Shown here in pieces: positions 33,394-45,718 of a DNA stretch of 64,000 bases. Numbering within the stretch: position 1 is the stretch's first letter; each line of letters opens with the position of its first letter. The position numbers were made by a program, and so were the translations under genes. Below the pieces are notes generated by a model. It ran no database searches. It was given only the letters and a program-made list of their open reading frames with translations, and had not been told where the DNA came from. Where the stretch lies: assembly GCA_009192285.1 (NCBI GenBank), contig WBVU01000018.1:310001-374000 (forward strand), read 5' to 3'. This stretch comes from Morchella semilibera. Taxonomy: Eukaryota > Ascomycota > Pezizomycetes > Pezizales > Morchellaceae.

Positions 33394-36300
33394 ATACATC
33401 TCCGAACTCGGGATGTGGTTTCTTGCAGTCCTATGTCGGTCTTGGTGTGGTGAGGGAAAAAATTTGTCATAAGAACCCACAATACGTGCGGTCAATTAAA
33501 ATTTCTTTTTCTTTTCTTTTTCTTGTTTTTCTTGGGACAAGTTGAGCTGAAAACTTGTCTGAGTTTGAAAAGACTGCGGCGGAAAATGTTTCGTTGGCTT
33601 CGTTTTTATTCCTTTTCTTACCATTTATTTCCTTTGATTTTCCTCTCATTTATTCCCCTCGTCTGTCGGAATTTTGCTTTGGATCGTGATTTCCGGGTTG
33701 TGCGTGTTTTCACTAAAAATGTTTCGCTTTTTCCTTGCCTTTTTCCAGGATTCTATTATGATTACGTTTTTCTCTGGATCTATTTGATGACTATCTCATT
33801 ATTTACCTTTCTCTACGTCGCTATCTCTACAGCAGTTCTATGTGCTATTGGGATGGGAAAGGCGAGCAAAACGTTGGTGCACATTTTATTATCTTTTAAC
33901 ATGGGGCTTTATTATTGACTTGAGACTGGCCTTGGCCCATGGCCAGACCAGAGGGTGGTGAGAGCATTGGTTGCGGGTATGGGTATGAGAACAGAAAAGT
34001 ATTCTGAAAGGTTGTGATTCCTTTGTTGTGTCTTATTACCTCATATTTGGGATCTTTTCATCCATCTACTTTTATCATCTACTCTATTCTCGTATTCATT
34101 CTATCGGTCGTTATCTCTCTCCTCGTACTTGGTTCGCTTGATTCTTCGGATCACTTCTTTATCGATATCATTCATGCTTCATCGTTCGGTATATTTTGAG
34201 TTTTATACCTATTTCTTTACTTCCCGCCCAGTCTCTTGGATTATCTCTTTTCAAAATTGGTCTAGGATTTTCTTTTGGGCGCAGGCTTTTGGGGTACTTT
34301 TCTTTCTTTCTTTTGGTGCATCATATCATCGGTTGGGTAAAAAAAGGTCGGCTACTATTAACCGTAATTCTTAATGTTTGTGTGTAAGGCCACGTTTTGT
34401 GCAAGCACATGCATTTGTCTCTCATAATTAGGTTTTATATCACTTTTGTTGCTTCGCAGGAGTCATGATGGGGTTTCTTATTTTTATGATAAAGTTAATG
34501 TGATCAACCTGCATGTAGTAATTTTAATGATGTAGTCAAATGCCCGAGTGATGGCTGATGATGGACTTGATGACTACGCGAAGTAAAATGGGGATCTCCA
34601 AATTTCTAGGCCAAATAAAGATGCTAACTTCTAGTCTTTAACTAATGTTGTCACCAAATCTGAACGCTAAAATCGAAGGTACGTCTACTAGCACAGGTCT
34701 TTATATCCCCACCACTCGACACGATACGGGAGAGAAATCAGAACGGTCTAGACTATATAAACGGCGAAGAACCCCGGGGGGGGGGGAGGTGGTTTGGTAA
34801 GAAACCAGGCGCCAGGCCGCCCACCCAACACAAAGCACAGGGCAGCAGAAACGCAAACCCCCCACCAAGAGTCGAAGACTTTGCAACCAACAAAGCTGGT
34901 ACATATAGCTACATGTATTTTACCTAAGGGATTAGATGCATCACAATACATCACTCGCCACCCATAGCCCCCTCTCGAGGCCTTAGTTTGTTGATTAATT
35001 GCTCTTGATCTCAGCTGATTCACTGATTGGTTGGGGCTCTGTGCAGGTACGTATATAGTATCATTGGTAGGTGGTTCAGTGATCCTGATAACTGATTCTA
35101 CGGAACCAGATACTCCCGGTCGCCTCATAGTTGGCTAAAGTACCAATACAATCGATTATAAAGGCTAGTTACGTAACTATACATGCAGCTAGAATTCAGA
35201 TATTTGGCTCAATTGATTTCATGATCATTGATAATAGTAGGAATTTAGTAGCATCAGAGGCGCGTTCCATGTGGTAGCTAGTTAGTACTAATTGGAATTC
35301 AAGTTACTACAGATTCAACATAAGAATACCTCAGACCGTCTCTCCTGTTTACTGCCTATCCCTTCGTCTGGTAATGCTGACCCCCCTATAATAGAGGAAT
35401 TGAATTTGTATGGGAGATCGACTGTTCGATAATAGGATCTGTTAGTAAAGCCACACAAACCTTTTTTTTTGGGGGGGGGAAGGGGGGGAGGGGGATCAGC
35501 ATTTTTCGACAGGTTTTTTCGGGCCGCTACGACCTTGTGGCGGAAGACCCTGAAACTAACATGCACTATGCAAATCAACCCTTTTTCTTGACCAACCCCT
35601 TGTTAAGCGAGGAAACAAAGTGAGAAAAATACTGAAGATGATAACTAGGAGCATATTTACAGGTGGCAACTGCATTTTCCCATCTAACCACGAGCACATC
35701 TAGATACCAGCCAACCAAAGCTCTCGAATTAAAACCCGTAAACTTGGAGCTGCTTGGCGCCAAGCCGACTTACATAACGAGACCCTAACCCTATGTCATG
35801 ATATTTATAATTACTATTCACTGATAGAGGGTATTTCAATCATTGACATGGTCCTTGTGAGTTGTCGCGGCAGGGGTCCCTTTAGGTTTTACTAACTGTA
35901 TTTATCGGTCGCGGGATGACTAGAATACAATTGCAGGGCAAATTTGCAAACTCAAGATTTACAGCCTTGTTTATTGACTGTTAGCCATAGCAACGAAAAC
36001 AACGTCAACAAACGCTAACGTAAAGCAAGAGACCGAATAGCAGACAGTAAGTAAACAACAGAGAGACGTACTATAGGGAAAGATTCTAAGCAAGAAAATC
36101 TAAAAGAAAATGCTCTTGTATATCCACCAGTAACTTTCTATGATAGTCTATAGCTTTGTGCAGCCGGCACGTCCCGAGGCACCCTCTCGTTGTCTAGTTC
36201 AGCCGAGAGCTTATTTTTGAATCGCGTACCGGTCCGACTGGCCGTTTCTGTAGCTCTGGATTGGGCATTTTAGGTCTAAACGTGACGCCGCACACGGAGA

Positions 36301-36679
36301 TCTAGCCCGCGGCTCTACTCAAGGATCTGTCCCGGGGTTTGGGGAGTCGGCCTGTGGGAGAAGGAGGGGGGTGTCTTAGGGAGGCTCTATCAAGTGACAT
36401 AGGGGATATACCTTGTGTACTAGCGGGGACAACATAGGACCGTATAATTATCTATTATCCAACCAACTCATCTAATTATTAGATTTGGGCCGGCCCGGGC
36501 AACTGGGACCCCTGAAATGGTTCGATAGTCTTTCATCGATCTAAAGCCGTGCTGTAAATCATAACCAAAACCTGCAATAATATGTCGTGATCAGCTAGCT
36601 GATAGATTCTAGAGGAGCTGAGAGGATATACTATTACTAGGCTTCTGAAATATTGTAATCAAATAGGTTCCACCAGACC
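33394..36679. other. Intergenic region, long T-rich 3' flank
   Basis: From 33490 to 34400 the plus strand is T-rich and likely contains the 3' untranslated region of the RNA-binding gene. Open frames there (33523-33918, 34014-34374) look hydrophobic only because of T-rich codons. Further on, AT-rich DNA, G-runs at 34778-34787 and 35470-35493, and ordinary-looking sequence. No gene recognised. Confidence 0.55.
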
Positions 36680-37125
36680 TTAGTTTATTGGCCACGTAAA
36701 GGTCCTCCCGGGGGACAACTCCAAGTTTCGTGCCCTGTTTAGAGGTATAAGGGCTTGGGGCGGCCGCTGGGGCGGTGGGTAGTTGTGGTAGAAGTTATAA
36801 TTATTGACTACTGTGCTTCGATCGTTCTCAGTCCCTAATAAGGTGGAGCCTACTTCGAGGTCTCCACTGGCCGCCTTGAGGTGAATATAGCTTATCAGTA
36901 ATCATGTATACCAATTAAGCACATCACATACTAGATATCTGGAGTTGTTACCGTCTGTTTTGCGAGTCCTTTGAAGAACCTCTTTGCTCTCGTAACGATG
37001 GTACAAAGAATATATGTACCAAAAACCGATGCGAGGACTCCTATGATGGCTATTATTTGGTCCCGATCCAGTTCTCCGGTGTTCCTATCATGATCATTTC
37101 GGGGTTGGATAGCGTGTTCGTCCAT
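36680..37125 (-). CDS. Small single-span membrane protein, family copy 1
   Basis: Two exons, 37125-36952 and 36874-36680, join in phase 0 across a 77-nt intron (donor GTAACA, acceptor CTCAAG) to give 122 residues. The N-terminus is hydrophilic (MDEHAIQPRNDHDRN...), followed by LDRDQ and a hydrophobic span IIAIIGVLASVFGTYILCTIV (about 25-45), then a basic cluster TRAKRFFKGLAK. The second exon reads AASGDLEVGSTLLG, VNNYNFYHNYPPPQRPP and ends TFTWPIN. The basic residues after the span suggest N-out/C-in orientation if it is in the plasma or ER membrane. No named family is recognised. The same layout and splice position recur at 44338-44793, which is why I call it. Confidence 0.55.
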
Positions 37126-37915
37126 AGGATTTAATGGTTTGGATTTGGTAGTGCTAGCTACAAGTAATAGTTAGCCCCCGATCCTCAACTCAGGATACTG
37201 GTGTTTTGGACATTTTTTTCCAGCATCCCTTGGCAGGCATAGTATTGGCAAGCCTACTTTCTGGAATAACCCAAAGCTCCGAGAATTCTCTGAGTTATAT
37301 AGGCTTGTCTAGTTAGGCCTTGAGGGCTATGTGGCTGTAACATTAATGTGCACACAACGCACCCATTTTTGAACCTCCACAATTGACAAATAGCCGGAGT
37401 AGTGCCCATCCGGTCATGACACAAAAACAGCCTTGCGTTGCCCGCAGATCATTTGACATGACGCGGCCGCAGATGCCCGGTCTATGCAAGCTAGGGTTTC
37501 GGGTAGCCTCTATAAAATCGTGCCTCAAAGATCGGAGAGAAGGTCTTAAACCTATCGACTAGCCGACTAGCAACTGCTTGTGGAGTGTCACAATAAGGAA
37601 CCTTAAGATTCTAAGAGATCTTAGCCATGAGAGATCTTCCAAAGGGATGATTGGTGAATCTGTAATTAGCACCAGTTACACAAGAGGTGGGTATTTGGCA
37701 CAAGGCAAAAGACGGCTGCATACGATACAAGTTAAGTACTTAGCATCACCGCAAGAATTACAGCATTTTCCAAGTGCTGTGTAGTTACTCGGCTCACCAT
37801 AGACCATGGATGACCATCAGAACCACGAATGCTGCTGGGCTATTAAGGTACGTAGTGTAGTACTTGTTTTAAAACATGATACGAGGTCAGAAAATGAAGT
37901 GCATGTAGGGTATCC

Positions 37916-38028
37916 CTTAAGCAGTCAATGCTGACCCACTAGAGCAGAGAGTCGGAGTTTGTATGGAGGAGATCTGCAACCGCTCTTTACTTTTTTCCCG
38001 TGGGTCAGCATTTTACTGACACCTTAAG
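37916..38028. mobile_element. Foldback/MITE-like element, 113 bp
   Basis: The left end CTTAAG...AGTCA...ATGCTGACCCAC (37916-37939) is matched by the complement of the right end (38000-38028), with a 5-base gap. The loop is about 60 nt. No coding capacity. Confidence 0.65.
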
Positions 38029-38088
38029 TAGCCTTGTTGGTACGTCTTGGCCGGAGGTTTCTTCGGTTAACATGACCCAGCTGCTGTA

Positions 38089-38176
38089 CTTGCCGAAAAA
38101 TAAAGTATGGTCCCAAGGCGAGCCAGAGAGTAGCCGGGGATGCTCGGGTTGGGGCCATACTTTATTCCTCAGCAAG
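38089..38176. mobile_element. Foldback element with 35-nt arms
   Basis: Arms 38089-38123 and 38142-38176 are complementary at about 28 of 35 positions without gaps, including an exact AATAAAGTATGG core, separated by an 18-nt loop. It could be a small MITE or a decayed hairpin. Confidence 0.65.
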
Positions 38177-39457
38177 TAATCAAATGGGCTTCAAAATCTA
38201 TATCATGTACTAGTACTTACGTGTATTGATATCTATAGTATCTACATTAGTACGATCCTGGGTCTATGGTTTCCTCGGGCTCTCCTTGATATGTACTTGG
38301 GTTTGTTGATGTACCTGCGTGTACTTATGTACATTTATGCACAATATCCAGGTCCGGCAGTTTTTTAGAACCCACCTACTAGTATAGTTGCATGTAGTCT
38401 AAGGTGTATGTAGGTACGTCTAAATAATATCGCTGTGCTCTACTCTAAGTTATAGTAATAACCGTGTGGGTCTTGGAGTAGCGGTACATGGGTCTATGCC
38501 GCCCTATTGGTGTGCATAGAAAATGCAGGTATATGAGGCTCCAATGGGATACCCTTGAAACCCCTCCTTCTGTTCCCTCTTACCCTTCCAGTCTCCCCTC
38601 ACTCACTCATCTCTCTATTACTGTAACCACCAAACTAACTTATCAGCCAACCATCGCTGAAACAATATCCATATCCTGCCCCAGCCTACCTATTCCGCTT
38701 ACCTCACCGTATCCAGATCCCTACCTTCCCCCAGTCTTGTTGAAGAATACCGCATGGTAGGCGTTGCTTTTCACTCTCCACCTTGCACTCGGACCTACAT
38801 TAGTCCAGCTGTTTAGTTACTGATTATTACTTCTGGTCGGGTTTGCCGCTTTCTAGAGCTATACTCCATCCCAGAATACTGCAATATTGCAGTTCATTGC
38901 ATTTACGCAATGCCCGGAACGAACAGCTGCGAAGGTACAACCCATCCCACAGAGCCACTAGCGAAGTACGGATGTGAGAAAGGCGAGGCTGACAAGGTAC
39001 TTTTCCACTGGTGTATTAATAGTTCCTTAAAGCACATTCATGGAACGTAGAAGTCGCTGCTGATTCGTAAGTAAAACCTTGCCTTCCTCTGCCGCAGTCG
39101 AGATTACTCGAAGATTGCAATTTGCATATATCGCTTTCCCCGTTATTCTACCCCATCTCTTGGTCAGGCGAGCTTCACATCGCTGCTGTTGTTGTTGTTG
39201 GCTTGTTGTTGGCCGGTGGTGTTGTTGCCAATTGACCACGGCCAACCTACCCCACACTAAACACCCCGCAATTCACCACCTGTCGTCACCGTCACTCCCT
39301 CTTTCTCCCCTCTCACCCTTAAAGATCTCATTTCGCTCCCTCCTTCTTCCGTTTACTCCACAGGGGCCCTTAATCTGGGATCTCCACGTTTTTTCCTCAG
39401 CTCTAAAGAATATATTCGCGTCTAAATACTAGCTTACCGCTATCTTATCTTTCTAAC

Positions 39458-40360
39458 ATGTCGCGCCGCTTAAATAGATACTTCAACTCTAACAATACGC
39501 CCACACCGGCCGCATCTACAGGCTCTAGCTCCAACGCCACAGCACAACTAAACAGTATTTTCGACAAATATCATGGTACAGAATCTCACTGTCGGTCGCG
39601 TGATCTGGGTGTTCAGTAAGCTAACGTCAGAATGTCAAATCCTGGAATAGAGGCCGAAGATCCCCCAAACACCATTGGAGTTAATGGCGCAATGAGGTAC
39701 CTCCAAGATATCGGTATCGGCTTGGAGGAACCAACTATACTTGTCGTTTCGGAACTCTTAAAAGCCCCGACTATGGGTGAGTTCTCCCGGGAAGGGTTTG
39801 TTGAAGGGTGGAGGGCTTGTGGGTACGCTTTTCCCAAACTCTATACTCTTAATACTTTGTATGTCTGACAATTGCAGTTGTGAGACCATCGATAAACAGC
39901 GAGCCCGGGTTCCCACTCTCAGGAGTTCCTTCAGCAACGATGAAGCCGTATTCAAGAAGGTCTACCTCTTCACGTACAACTTTGCGCGCTCGCCGAACCA
40001 GAAATCCCTCCCGCTGGAATCCGCCGTGGAGTATTGGAAGTTGCTATTCGCATCACGGTTTAAGGCACAAATGGACAATTGGATCGAGTTTTTGGAGACA
40101 GAGTACAAGCGGAGCATCGCGAAGGATACCTGGAACTGCATGTACGATTTTGTCCAACTAGCGGATGCGGACCCAACACCGGACCTGGCGAGTTACGATA
40201 TCGATGGTAAGATTAGTTAATCTCAGATCCCTTCCCGGCGATATTACATGCGTGACTAACACACTATCCTTATTATCTAGGTGCCTGGCCTTCAATACTG
40301 GATGATTTTGTAAATTATGTTCGCAAGAAGCAGGGAGCGAGTGGCATGGACACCTCGTGA
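39458..40360 (+). CDS. Dcn1-type cullin neddylation factor
   Basis: Exons 39458-39575, 39651-39822, 39878-40206 and 40281-40360 join in frame to 232 residues. Dcn1 proteins bind cullin and the NEDD8-conjugating enzyme and promote neddylation, which activates cullin-RING ligases. The C-terminal PONY domain is visible: LNSIFDKYH, NTIGVNGAMRYLQDIG, AVEYWKLLFASRF, FLETEYKRSIAKDTWNCMYDF and YDIDGAWPSILDDFVNYVR (the conserved patch that contacts the cullin). The N-terminus is short and Ser/Thr/Asn-rich, and no UBA domain is present, unlike yeast Dcn1. Intron 1 contains a perfect GCTAAC branch site. It works with F-box proteins in the same ligase system as the gene at 22490, though not as a neighbour. 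Confidence 0.93.
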
Positions 40361-43279
40361 CCTTCCTGACTCCCTTTTCCCTGAACTCGGGTTTTCTTCC
40401 GTTAAACCCAACGTTGATATCTCGATGTTCGATAATCTCTTTTTGGAGCCTTTTCTTCCCTATTCGTTTGTTAGCACATCGAGGAGTGGTACTATAAACT
40501 TGTTGGGTTAGACGAACGTATATTGTGCGTTCGAGTTGAGGACAAGAGTGGGTTCAATTGGGGTTCAATTGGGTTCAATTTGGTGAGAATAAGGGTGAGG
40601 GGTTAGCTTAAACCCCACCACTCTATTTTCAATTCAATGCATTTTCTTTTCTGGCTGTTAAATCATTTTTTATCTTTTCTTTATTTACTTTGCCGATTTC
40701 TTTCCTGATGCTTCCTTGTGGTCGATTTGGGATGGATACATTGCGAGCTTTGTCCCCTTTAGATTGCCTTGCTATACGATGTAGTTGTTGGATATTTGAA
40801 TGCTATTTCAGCCTTTGAGTTATTGGCATGACGGCGCTAGAGAGTTGTACCACATACTATACTACTTCAGCTACCTGTAGAGTATCTTTGCAGGCACATA
40901 GATGTAGCCCCAACGACGAGACTCCGTCCATGCAGAGTACATGCACCTACATGCATCCTAAAGTAGGTACATAGAGCAGACGTTGCCAAGTATGCGGGTA
41001 TTCGACAGAGATCTCACAATCGTAATTGTAATACCGTACATACGAAACCGTAACGCGGAGCAGTTATTTCTGGTAGCGAAGGTTTCGATCTCGGGCTTTG
41101 TCAGATCTTGGGAGAGCGGTGATGTGTTTAAGGGTGATTGCATCAATTAAGTGGGTCAGGCATGATCTGCTGCTGCTGCTGTTGTGCACGTGGTTGTAGG
41201 CGTGGCGGCAGGAGCTGCTTCGGCTCCAGACAGCGAGAGATTCGACAAAACCTACAAGTATAGCCATGCACCCTAATAATCCAGTAGAGGTGTTTCAGGG
41301 GGTATATGTACTTACAAGTAGCTCCTTTACTCCGGAACCCAACTATCACATAATCAGATACAAAGGATCAAAGACAGGTATTCTGATTCCATGGAAGCTT
41401 TCTTACACGTTTTTTCCCCCTAGGGAGATCTAGATGCATGTAACTATACACGTGGTCAATCGGTCCAATAAAAGTATGCTGTGGGCGATCTGGCTAGAGA
41501 TAATTTAACTAACTGGAACATGAACTAGAAACAACTCAACTAGTACATACGATGTACATACAACCACGCCGCGCTCTGCTGGGCCCAGGTGACAAAGATC
41601 CCCGTGGGTCCGGAATAGGAATTGGTTTTGCGATAGGAAACAATTGAATCTCCAGAGAACTTTGTACGGGACATTGAAGGATCCGGCATATTGAGTTTCG
41701 CCACAAGAGGTCCAACGCACCGGAGGGGGCGACGGTCAAAGGTGGGGCTTTGGGGGAGGGCATAAAATAGTCCAAGATACTCTTAATCGATAACCATTTC
41801 GGATAGTTCTTGCAGCCCATAAACCATGGACTGACGATTGCGGTCGCGAGTTGGTGGACTGCAAGTACTTGGTTTGCATGATGCGTATACTAGAGCTACC
41901 CCTCTATTGGCCCAGATGCTCCCAGTCCAGCAAGTGGAAAGATTGAGAGACCAATGAGAAGAGCCACCCGACGGCCAACTTTGGGTACGTACCCATACCG
42001 CAAAAACTGGGGGTCATACAGGAGGTTAGATTAAAATGTGGCGCTTTGATGGGTCATCTGAATTATACAGACTCTAGTAGCTCTGGGAGCAGAAGGTCCA
42101 GGCCTAAATCACATCCCTGAGTGTTTTGCATGGTAGTCCTACGTACTTCAAAAATTTACGGCCTCATTATCGCCATGGTTTATCAAGTTCAACATCCAAT
42201 CCACCCCGCTTCCAATCCTTGAGCTATCCAGGCAACAAACCCGTGTCCAGTCCTTTGATAGACATTTTATGGCCGCAGTACCATTAATAGGTAATGACAT
42301 GTCTACTGCCCGGAATGACCTGATAACTACATGCCCTTTTCCTTCCAGTGCAGAGCTGTTCCCACGCTTCCCCAACAATCGACGGTGTATATAGAGCTTT
42401 CTCCATTTCTACCCATGCCCATCGATGTGGCTGGCTACGATGCTTAGAACCATCAGTAGCTAGGGGTTCTGATTCCTTAGATTCCCGTCTTGTGGGGTTT
42501 GTAGGTGAGATTCTTGAACCGCTGTGATACCTCTGCCCGAGTAAGTTGTTTGTATCTGAGTATGGTGCTAGCAGCCCGGACTTTACTGTATATGAATCAT
42601 GATGGTTCTGTGTAGGCCGAAGTCTTTTCTCTGAAATAAGTCTTTTCTTGGCGCCAGGACACTTCTCCACCCACACCTGCGTAGAATTTCCCAGGTTCAA
42701 CTACTACGCCCTATCGTTTCCGGGAATAGCTGATAGAATAGCCACCGGACGGGCTTCCCTTGTCTCAGACAAGTCTCATTACTGACCCAAATCACTACAA
42801 TTTATTGTTACCGGTCACTGAGCGGTACTTCTCATGCGCTAGAGGTGGAAACCGTGACGTGACACACAGACTAAATGTACGGCACTAGCTTGTAAGTGTG
42901 ATATATTACACACATATAGTAATCACCTTTACAAGATGAGAGGAGGTTGCAATTGTCATTATATGTCTACATAGATTATACCTGAGTATATGTAGGTAGT
43001 CTCGTTCCCAGACCCCATCGGTATTTCCTTTGGCGGTGTGGTTCAATACTAACAAAATACTAAAATACAACTCACCACACCAAAATAGGGGATCGGCACG
43101 AGACTAACTAACACCTTGATACATTGATGGTAGTCGGACGGGCCGGAGCCAGAGCTAGAACGATTTGATTGGTTGGCGACAAACCGTTTGCAGATCCATC
43201 TCAACTTTCCATCCAGCAAAAAGTCGGTTGGAAAGCTGGGATCGAGTCAGAACAACCTTGATTGGCCAAAAAAATACCT

Positions 43280-43308
43280 TGGCTCTGGCTCTGGCTCTGG
43301 CTCTGGCC
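43280..43308. repeat. (GGCTCT)n hexanucleotide repeat
   Basis: About 4.5 units of GGCTCT. Reverse-complement words (GGAGCCAGAGC) lie about 135 bp upstream at 43145, giving a loose inverted arrangement. Confidence 0.8.
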
Positions 43309-43403
43309 CAGTCTGACTATCATTATTGTGTCTTGGGGTTGGAGAACCTCTCCAGCTGTAAAGACGTCCGGGTAAGCAGAGCAGTCCCTAAAATACCCTG
43401 AAT

Positions 43404-43444
43404 GTGCCATGAAGTTCGCAGGTTTATGCATGAGATCGATTCTC
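43404..43444. repeat. Dispersed repeat, copy A
   Basis: The segment GTGCCATGAAGTTCGCAGG... matches 45328-45370 (GTGCCACAAAGTTCGCAGA...) at most positions in the same orientation, including the core TTATGCATGAGA. It is probably a fragment of a decayed mobile element. Confidence 0.6.
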
Positions 43445-44337
43445 CGAATGTCTTAAGGCATCACCGCCTACATAAAAACCTCATCTGTGACCCCGTCCAG
43501 CCGTGCACCTCATCAGAGTTTGCCTCTGCGTAGAAAAAGACGCCAAAATCCATATCCCAGTTTCTACCAATCAAGGTAATACCAGATACCGGGCGTATGT
43601 ACTAACCATCGGCCGTCCAGTCCTAGACTATACTATGTTAGACCGCATTACAGGGCTGTAGTGGACTACGGTCCAAATAGAGTCAAAGATTTGGGCTGTA
43701 GCTAGGACTAACTGGTTACGGGCGGGGTCTTAACTTTTAAATTTAAAAATATGTGCTGTGGTTGATCGATGAGCTATGGCCAGGCAGCCCGGTCCAGATA
43801 GTCCGAAAATTACAGTCCACTCTAGCCCATAGTTCCTTGTTTGGCTTGACTCAGCCGACTACACGCTACACACCTTTGTTGTGCCAAGACACGAGTGACA
43901 AGCGATGATGCACAAGAAGACTTCACCTAGATCATTGGTCAGAAACCTTGATCGATGATCGGCAGGTAGGCTCCTTTGCCAAGATGCCAAGGATGGCTCT
44001 GCTCTAAGACATGCCAGCGAGGCTAATCCTAAGAGCCTTATTTTTATGCAGCTCAAGGGAGTCAATCCTCCAGATTGTCAAAAGGATGAACAGAGTTTAA
44101 CGTAACTACGGTATCATATCCCGCCATTTCTTTAAGGAAAGTCATAAATAAACATAAAAACGCTCTCGCAAATAAGATGAAATCCAGTCCAAAAGCCATC
44201 CTGTAAAGAAAGACAACAAACCACCTGAACTCCAGCCTCAACGCCCTCTTTCGCTACTGTGATCTCTGTTACCCCTAGATTTTTGCTGTCAAACAGAGGG
44301 AAGATCCATAAGTTAACCCTTCAACCAGTCCTCACGG

Positions 44338-44793
44338 TCACTGTCTTCTATGTATCTCCGACGGCCAAGTTCCAGCTCTCAAAGGTGGTAAAAGGCTCCC
44401 AAGAGTACTAGTAGCGGAGCCTTGCTCGAGGTCTCCACTAAGTGCCCTTCGAGGATGGACAGCTGGGGGAACTGTGATATCTGGGTGAGGTCTTCCGTAG
44501 AAGTAAATGTTTTGATATACAATTCTGCTTGGTGGAGATGGAGGGCTAGCGCTGAGCTGGTTGAGGTTCGTATCGGTGGTGGGGTTCTCAACGTCGCGGG
44601 GTGTAGCTGTCTGTTGACGTTAGATAGTTAAACATGTACATGTTGTTGGTATAGTAGAGACTGTATTTACCTTTCTAGCCCGCCATTCACGGATCCATTC
44701 GTGCGCTGTAAAAAGTAGAAGGATGAGGCTCGGAAGTCCTACAACGAAACTTACTACAATCGAGGCTACGGTGGTCTTGGTGCTGGTATCCAT
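44338..44793 (-). CDS. Small single-span membrane protein, family copy 2
   Basis: Exons 44793-44671 and 44610-44338 join in phase 0 across a 60-nt intron with donor GTAAAT, branch TCTAAC and acceptor CAACAG, giving 131 residues. MDTSTKTT is followed by a hydrophobic span VASIVVSFVVGLPSLILLF (about 9-28), then HEWIREWRARK. The second exon begins TATPRDVENPTTDTN and contains IVYQNIYFYGRPHPD and GDLEQGS, comparable to the same parts of the protein at 36680-37125 (AASGDLEVGST, VVNNYNFYHNY). Intron phase and location, just after the basic cluster, are shared by both genes. Function unknown. The good splice signals and uninterrupted 91-codon second exon support a real gene. Confidence 0.55.
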
Positions 44794-45327
44794 CGCTTAG
44801 AGCTAGTTTAATGTATTATGTAATCCTGTGGCTTGATGCCAAGAGATGTTGAATATATCGATATTTCAACGAAAACCTTCCAGGGAGGGATGAGGGGACA
44901 ATCAGAGAATGCGGTAGTGTAGAGAAGGGATGGAAGCAAGGCTTCAGAGGCAACAGGACTTTTATTCCCTTACTCAAGCCCCTCGACAGTTCATTGGGCG
45001 AGGTATACTTTGGCGGACATGTCTATAATATGGACCCAGCATCTCTTCCCTACGTATACCTTGCATAAACTACAATTCCTATTGTAGCCTACTCCTCAAC
45101 AGTAACACATATTTTCAAAGAAACAAAACTATATTCGCCTAGGCCTATATTATCTTTATAAGATTATGGTTTTTATTTTAATTCTTTGGGTTATGGTAAA
45201 AAGCCTTTGGGATTTGAAACGAGGTGTGGGTTTTAGACTCCGGGCCTATACATAACATAACTAAAGTCTTGGGGACCTCGCCAAGAGTCGCTATCGCTAT
45301 AAAGACCAGCCTCTATATTACCCAGGT

Positions 45328-45370
45328 GTGCCACAAAGTTCGCAGACTTATGCATGAGAGAGATTCCCGG
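45328..45370. repeat. Dispersed repeat, copy B
   Basis: Partner of the copy at 43404-43444; same orientation, shared core TTATGCATGAGA. Confidence 0.6.
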
Positions 45371-45575
45371 GCAGGAAGGTCTAACTGGGAGAACATTATA
45401 GAGGGAGCATGCAGAAAGGGGGGGGGGGGGTGGGGGGCGTAGCTAGCCCCAATAACAGCTGTACTAAGAGAACTTGATATCCTTTGATATCCATACTTCA
45501 AAGTAGAGAAGCACCTACAACTCGCTGTCGCGAGGTGGTTTCCGTTAGTATGGTGCGGCGCACGTTAAAGGTGAC

Positions 45576-45718
45576 GCAAATTGGATCGCTTATAACTTTT
45601 CAACAAAAAAGGTTATCAAAAATCTAACAGAACTGTACATATAGCTATTATGAAGAATTCTGTGTGTTAGATTTTTGATATTTTGTCAGGTTGAAAAGTT
45701 ATAAGGATTAGCATTTGC
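45576..45718. mobile_element. Foldback/MITE-like element, 143 bp
   Basis: The left arm GCAAAT...CTTATAACTTTTCAAC...ATCAAAAATCTAACA is matched by the complement of the right arm, which ends ATTTGC. Arms are about 55 nt with blocks of 17 and 16 exact bases separated by mismatched spacers. The loop is about 30 nt and AT-rich. No coding capacity. Confidence 0.75.

Larger units (their letters stand above)
37126..39457. other. Intergenic region with two foldback elements
   Basis: No gene recognised. Two inverted-repeat elements lie 60 bp apart (37916-38028 and 38089-38176). GTACATG/ACATGT-type words occur around 38285-38340. From 39270 to 39457 the plus strand becomes pyrimidine-rich, a plausible promoter/leader for the Dcn1 gene. 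Confidence 0.55.
40361..44337. other. Intergenic region without recognised gene
   Basis: About 4 kb. It includes GGTTCAATTGG tandem words (40553-40582), ACATGTAC-type words (40930-40970), an isolated GCT/CAG tract (41168-41185), a TCTGGC microsatellite (43280-43308) and one half of a dispersed repeat pair (43404-43444). Open frames at 41143-41349 and 42284-42700 on the minus strand show no family motif. Confidence 0.5.

Noticed and set aside
33523-33918. 131-codon hydrophobic frame downstream of the RNA-binding gene
   Set aside because: Lies in T-rich 3' flank; hydrophobicity follows from TTT/TTC/TTA codons; no splice or start context and no family motif.
42284-42700. 138-codon minus-strand frame
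   Set aside because: No family motif or homologous neighbour; cannot be separated from chance.
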